Shown here in pieces: positions 58,804 through 64,000 of a stretch of 64,000 bases of DNA; position 1 is the stretch's first letter; the number at the start of each line of letters is the position of its first letter. Origin of the DNA: Scortum barcoo (lineage: Eukaryota; Chordata; Actinopteri; Centrarchiformes; Terapontidae); the NCBI GenBank assembly GCA_023238725.1, contig CM041535.1, positions 23,493,230-23,557,229 of the forward strand, written 5' to 3'. The notes below the pieces were generated by a model. That model was not told the DNA's origin. It searched no databases and saw nothing but the letters and a program-made list of their open reading frames with translations. The position numbers and the translations under genes were made by a program.

Positions 58804-59200
58804 GACCTGTTAGATTGGTAGTTTCTCATGGTCAGGACATTGTCTCAGTGTTAAATCCATTCAGCACAGCAATGCAGGGGCAAGCCGACTCAGGTTATGA
58901 GAGCAGAATTCAGGTTCAGAACACCTCCACAGGACCGGTGTTTTGAACAAAGACTCCCCGTGGTGTTGACTGTGAGCAGCACCTTACTTCAGCCTCCTGC
59001 ACAACCAGGCCTGCGATCCTCATCATCTCCTCTGTGTCCCACAGACCGGACGAGCCCAACTTCCCTTCATCTTCCCTTCATCTTCCAGCCTCCTACGGTG
59101 AGCAGCCAGCCGCCTAAAACAGCTAAACTCAGGTCATTTTTTCTGCCACGGGATGATACAGTCCACACTAAGCAGCTAGCTTGTTAGTTTGCAAAACAGC
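58804..59200. other. unrecognised block with a Pro/Ser-rich open frame
   Basis: A 96-codon forward frame at 58897-59187 is Pro/Ser/Leu-rich (SQPPKTAKLRSFFLPRDD near its end) and less AT-rich than its surroundings. A small duplication, CTTCCCTTCATCTTCCCTTC, lies near 59060-59085. It may belong to the same old insertion as the preceding fragment. No family recognised. Confidence 0.3.
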
Positions 59201-61475
59201 CAAACAGAAAATGTTATTTTTTATTCTCTTCATCAGTCTCTGCCCCTGCGTGTCCCTCGAGTGAGAAAAAGACCTGCAGATATCAGCCCACTCACACTTG
59301 CAGAGAAGGGAAGGAGAGGCAACATGAGGCCACGTACAACAAAAATATAAGTATACTGAGTAACTGCTGAGTCAACCATCTGTAACAGAAAGGTCTTAAG
59401 TGTGAATATTAGACACTGGAAATTTTGTTTCATACCCACCTCTATGTACTTGTTTGATGTACGCAAACACAGCACTTTGCCATTTCTGTGAATGTCTCCA
59501 TTGCTACAGAAATGATGAATAGGAAAAAGCAGATTGGGAAAAAGAAAAAAAAAAAAAAAAAGCATGAATGTGTTGCACATCTAAAGTTGAATTAAGCTGT
59601 GGTTCTAAATTTGGTGTGCTGCTCATGAAATTTTTAGTGGGATGCACCAAAAACTTGTCTGGAGCCCTGTAATCGAGCCATTGTATGACATGCATCATCT
59701 CAAGTTTACAGTCTCACAGCAACCATCCTGAGCTGAAAACTGAGCACATAAGGAAAATGGGAAGAAACCCCCGGAGAGGCAATTCAAAGAGAAACCCCCT
59801 CCCTTTGTAAGGGGTGCCATAGGATGTAGAGGTAGGAGAGGCCAATATTGATATACAGAGAAGTCAGAAGGTATAAGGACAGTAATACGTTTTTCATTGT
59901 TTAGTCTCTACCCAAGCACATCGGACTGGAAATGAAAAAGTGGCTATGAGTTAAAAGTGCTGATATTCAACTCTAAAAGTGTTGGAGAGTGTTCACATCT
60001 ACAGGGGGAGAGCAACGTAGGTTTCGTAGCCACTTTTATACATATTCCCGCAGATTTCGGGCAATGCAGCACATTTTTTATGGTTGAATAGCAGAATAGT
60101 CTTAGCCTAATATATTTTCCAATTTAAAATTTGGAAATAAGGATCAATGGCAGCTCAGTGAGTGGATAATTTCTCCAGTCAGGTATACGAAGGGTTTGTG
60201 TTGACGAGTCAGTGAAGGAAAGATCATCTATTAAATACTTGAGATAATGTCTGTACCACATCTGTTTAACATTTTCTGCACACAGGAAGTGAAAGTTGTG
60301 GGCTGTTAACAGGCCGACCCAAGAAACCCCAACTCCATGAAAAAAGGCAACACACAGCTGGTAAGGTGCTAGTCTATACATCCTGAGCTCAAATTTTGCT
60401 CAACTTTACACACACTTTGGTGATAAGGTCATACTGACAAGAGGGTGAAAAGTCATTACTGGACAAATACACAACAGTTACATCTTCTGTGGCTGCCAAA
60501 GGGATGTCGCTTGATCGTTTTCCTCATATTTCATAGCTCTTTAGCGGTGAATTTAGATAATCAAAATGGCAGACTGCCAGCTTGTCAAAAGCTCGTCTTG
60601 GAGCCGGCTGGCTTTCGCCTTGCTGTTTCTATTCATAAGTATTTCCACTAAGTGCTTTTTGTTGTATGACAAGGCTAAGCTGAGGCCCATTTTCACCCTG
60701 CTGAGAGAGCAGTTACTGGAATCAAAGCTAGATCACAGTTGTCACAATGCCATTTCACTGTGTATTACCATAGCATGCCACCAGCTCCAACAATCACTGC
60801 TCTGTCAATGAAAGGGTTGCAGAAGGCTCAGCATCCACACAATGAAGTGATCCATTTACTCAAGTGGAGCCATGAAAAAACGTGGTCAGGTACGCTTTTA
60901 TTTTCCACAGAATTTTAGAAAATCACCTGTTACATAAAGGGATTCATGCATTGTGTGTAAACCACGTGATGTGTCTGCTGGGATCTATTGATTCCACATT
61001 TTGGCCCATTCAGATCAACACATTTGTAGTTTCAGGGGTGTTCCAGTCGAAGCCTTTCATTCAATAGTTGAAGAGCATCTTTTCTATCCGTGATACATTT
61101 CATTATCACAGAAAATCCACCAAGGATATGAGTTTATATTGTTACAAGCATGCTGTGCACATTCAATTGTTGTTGTCGTTTTGACTGTGCAAAGACTGCA
61201 ATCATTTCTGATATGTCCAATGTTCGCTGTAATGGAAAGAGCAGAGAGCAGAGAAATATTGCTTTGAATACAACCTCCCACTCTGCTATAGCCAACAATT
61301 ACCAAAGCACAGGTTACATCGGCTGTGTCCAGAGACTAAACGTTCTGCCACATGTATATTCAGCCCCACCCACATAGTCACCATTATGAAAATAAAAGTG
61401 AGCGCTTGTCTCTTGTGCAGCGATGTGAGTTGTGACCCAGCAGTAAGCCTCAGAGAATATGTCTTTCTGGATTAT
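59201..61475. other. noncoding DNA, no gene seen
   Basis: A17 tract at 59545-59561. Otherwise AT-rich DNA without an exon or a recognised repeat. Confidence 0.5.
59545..59561. repeat. poly-A tract (A17)
   Basis: Uninterrupted A run. Confidence 0.9.
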
Positions 61476-61479
61476 TAAA

Positions 61480-61680
61480 GTCTGTTGCCGTCTATATTGA
61501 TTGGTCCTGATGCCCTTGAGGGAGTCGGGCTGTTTAGTGGTGTGACGGGCACAGTGAGTCATAAACACAGCGACAGGATGTCAATGAGCCATAAACACTT
61601 CTATAAAAACTATCTCTCCCTGGTGCTGCTGAAATTTGTTTCACATCACATAAACATAGAGGTGAATTGACAACGTGTTT
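61480..61680. promoter_or_regulatory. candidate conserved noncoding element
   Basis: Contains TATATTGATTGGTCC, a GTGACGGGCACAGTGAGTCA segment and a duplicated CATAAACAC (61561-61569 and 61591-61599, each after GAG(T)C/GAGC). CATAAACA resembles HOX/FOX-type sites. Repeat-free, no credible frame. Inference only. Confidence 0.28.
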
Positions 61681-62165
61681 CGGTGCATGTTTTTTTCCAT
61701 CATCCCATTTGCCCCAAATAATAACTCTACTTTATATAAGACGAGAGTGGGAAAGAAAAATAGAACAAACTTTATTAATGTGTCACCACACAAACCATAC
61801 AACACAAAATATGCGGGGGACCACCGGCACAGTACAAATGCGTTGTATAATAAAAATGAACTGTAATATGTGACCATATAACCTCAGACCACCACAACAG
61901 AACAGCCGATCGTGAAAATATGTCCGCTCATGTCAAAGAACAGAGGGCAGTGGTGAGGAAACACTTTCTTATTACACAAAGTCTACTCCAGGAGTAGATT
62001 AAGGAGGCCAGATGTTACAGTACCTGAGGAAACAGTTGGGGGGCTGGCGTGGGAGCAAAACTTGAGTAAATTCAGTCAAGATTAGCAGACATCAGTCCCA
62101 GCAGAGCTAACACCTTAGCAGCTAGTGTCGATCAGGCGCACCTTTTCAATCTCCTCGCTTTATTC
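61681..62165. other. noncoding DNA, nothing recognised
   Basis: AT-rich, with no exon or known repeat. Confidence 0.5.
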
Positions 62166-62171
62166 CAACAG

Positions 62172-62207
62172 CTGTTTCTCGCATGATCTTGGGACTTGCA
62201 GACCAAG
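62172..62207 (+). other. possible 36-base microexon with strong donor
   Basis: A pyrimidine-rich stretch ending TTTATTCCAACAG precedes the block, and a near-consensus donor CCAAG|GTAAGC follows at 62208. Of the three frames, the one reading CFSHDLGTCRP is open. No family is recognised and chance is likely. It is listed because the splice signals are among the better ones in the window. Confidence 0.12.
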
Positions 62208-64000
62208 GTAAGCGTAACCATGTCAAACTGATTGTAATTAGAGGAATATACATATGTATGTATTTGTTTTTCTAGCATATATATTGCAAGATGAAAAAAT
62301 AAAGAAAATTTCACTAGATACATGCAGTGCATTATTCATCTACAGATAAACAATTAATCATAGTTATCATTATTTGAGTATTTTAAAAAGTCTATTCTCT
62401 TCTAACAAAACAAACACCCTCCTATTTCTACTACACTTGGTTTAGCCCTCTGCTACCTCTCCAGAAATCTGCTTGGACTCCACTCTCTGGTTCATGTATG
62501 CAACTCTGACACCAGCATTTACACGTGGAGAGAGAACAGGTGGAGATGTTTTGGGATAAACACATTTCTTAATAAACATTTCAAACTGACTTGTCACAGT
62601 TGTGTTATTTACATGCAATCTATCATGTCTAACGATGTTCAAATGGTGCTCAATCTGCATGGTGGAAGAAAAACGTGGCTCCTGGCGTGGCTGAGGACAG
62701 AAAAACTCTCAAAACCATGTAGCTTATTTTTCTAGATGCCAGCAAGATACAAGTACAGATAGTGAAGTTTGGTGTGTGTGCTTTGTTAAGTGTCTCTCAT
62801 TAACCAGCACCAGGACGAGGTGCCGTAGATAACAGCAGTACATGCACAGAAGCCATCTTGTGTAACTGAACACCTGCCTCAAGCATCCACGCAACGATAC
62901 CTGCCACAAGCATGTTTACAGGCAGGTCACTTGCAGACTCTGCATGCACAGTTTTCCTTTTATAACTCTCAGCAAAAAAAAAAAAAAAAAAAAGTTGTAG
63001 CATGATGTGTTTGAGTCAGTTTGACTTATCTGGAATGTGACTATTGTACAGGCACACAATTCAGTGTGGATGTTGGAACTATATATTGTGCAGCACTAAT
63101 TTCCCTTGACTCGGATCAGACACCGACTTTCTTACTCAACACAAACCGTTGTGAATTTGTCTGTCACAATGTATTTGACATGCACTCTTTGGAACTGAAA
63201 CTTCTTTAAGCAACCTTTGATTCATCCATTTTATTGATTTATATTTCAATAATCTTGATATCTAAATTTGAGCAGGGCCATGCATTTTGTCACACTTCTT
63301 GGGTACAGCGATGGTTACAGAGTTGCACATCGCTTTTCATTCTGTGATATTTTCCATTAGTGGAGACGAACACCTCTGAAATTCAGAAATCAAATATATC
63401 ATTCACATGCCCTGCCACAGTTCAGCCAGTTGTATTCATAAATATTCAGTGCAGAGGCATTAACTTAATAGGATCATACCAGCGCGGCATGCTTGATATT
63501 GAACAAACAAAAAAAAAAAAAAAGCACAGTTACACCAAAGTAAATTGACATAATTATGAAAAAACAGCACATGAACTGCAGCTGTGGGGTTTTTTTTTGT
63601 ACATTTTAACCTCAGTTTTCTGCCTCTTTTCAATCCCCGACCCCCTGTGCACTGTCAGTGCTAACTGTTAGACAACTATGACCTCCTGCACAACACGACA
63701 CACTCATCTGCTTCTTCACAGCACAGCCACGAACGTCACTACTGAGGTGGAACTCGAAGCTCAAAGTTATTTTAGCATCCCTCCTAGCTACCTTGTTTAC
63801 TGAGTGCACCGTTTCATATTATCTGGCCAATTTAGCATTGTAACATGCATTAAATCCTTTCAGCTGCTTTAAAGTTGAAACCCATTAGCAGCATTTGAAG
63901 CCACAGCATTAGCATGTTCATACACCGGCCCCGGTTTGGTACATTTGTGCAGAGTGCTGAGCTAAACAGGCATATCTCCCACAAACAGTAAAAACCATGA
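62208..64000. other. noncoding DNA, no gene seen
   Basis: A20 tract at 62974-62993 and A15 tract at 63509-63523. No exon, RNA gene or known repeat recognised to the end of the window. Confidence 0.5.
62974..62993. repeat. poly-A tract (A20)
   Basis: Uninterrupted A run preceded by CTCTCAGC. No retroposon body recognised. Confidence 0.95.

Noticed and set aside
1..64000. tRNA, rRNA, snRNA genes and CRISPR arrays
   Set aside because: No A/B-box tRNA patterns, rRNA cores or regularly spaced direct repeats with unique spacers were seen on reading. A tRNAscan/Infernal run would be needed to exclude degenerate copies.

Overview
This is eukaryotic, vertebrate-type DNA, most likely from a teleost fish and probably a spiny-rayed (percomorph) lineage. 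The base composition is AT-rich. Long CA/TG, GA and homopolymer tracts are frequent, and there are no bacterial-style operons. Several fragments resemble interspersed repeats I know from fish genomes. The organism call rests on recalled repeat families, not on a database search.

I found no intact protein-coding gene, rRNA, tRNA or CRISPR array. Most long open frames lie in simple repeats, poly-purine or poly-T tracts, or random AT-rich DNA. The window reads as intergenic DNA or the inside of a very large intron. The coding-like material is transposon debris: a Myb/SANT-like fragment in a PIF/Harbinger-type element (2.66-3.30 kb), a frameshifted LINE reverse-transcriptase C-terminus (24.31-24.53 kb) and a possible piggyBac-like fragment (58.55-58.80 kb).

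Layout. 0-2.65 kb: unannotated DNA with a TG/GA microsatellite. 2.66-3.56 kb: Harbinger-like element, then a LINE-type 3' tail. 3.6-12.4 kb: noncoding, with purine-rich patches and a candidate regulatory element at 10.86-11.12 kb. 12.36-12.98 kb: a GTACC-rich fish repeat, probably interrupted. 13-23 kb: noncoding, with TG/CA patches and a perfect (GT)26 array at 21.55 kb. 23.16-24.53 kb: degenerate repeat and LINE debris. 27.0-27.4 kb: a hAT-like non-autonomous repeat. 32.7-34.35 kb: a dense microsatellite cluster. 36.6-37.4 kb: a small GC-rich island and a fish repeat. 39.17-39.42 kb: a solo-LTR-like unit. 40.62-40.82 kb: a common fish repeat. 45.18-47.56 kb: a GA tract followed by the most regulatory-looking block, including a CpG-enriched E-box cluster. 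48.2-48.6 and 56.0-56.4 kb: two more non-autonomous DNA repeats. 57-64 kb: mostly unannotated, with candidate elements.

The pattern of no exons, scattered old repeats and many repeat-free blocks rich in homeodomain-type, octamer and E-box motifs is what a regulatory gene desert near a developmental gene would look like. That reading is inference. Conservation across fish genomes would decide it.
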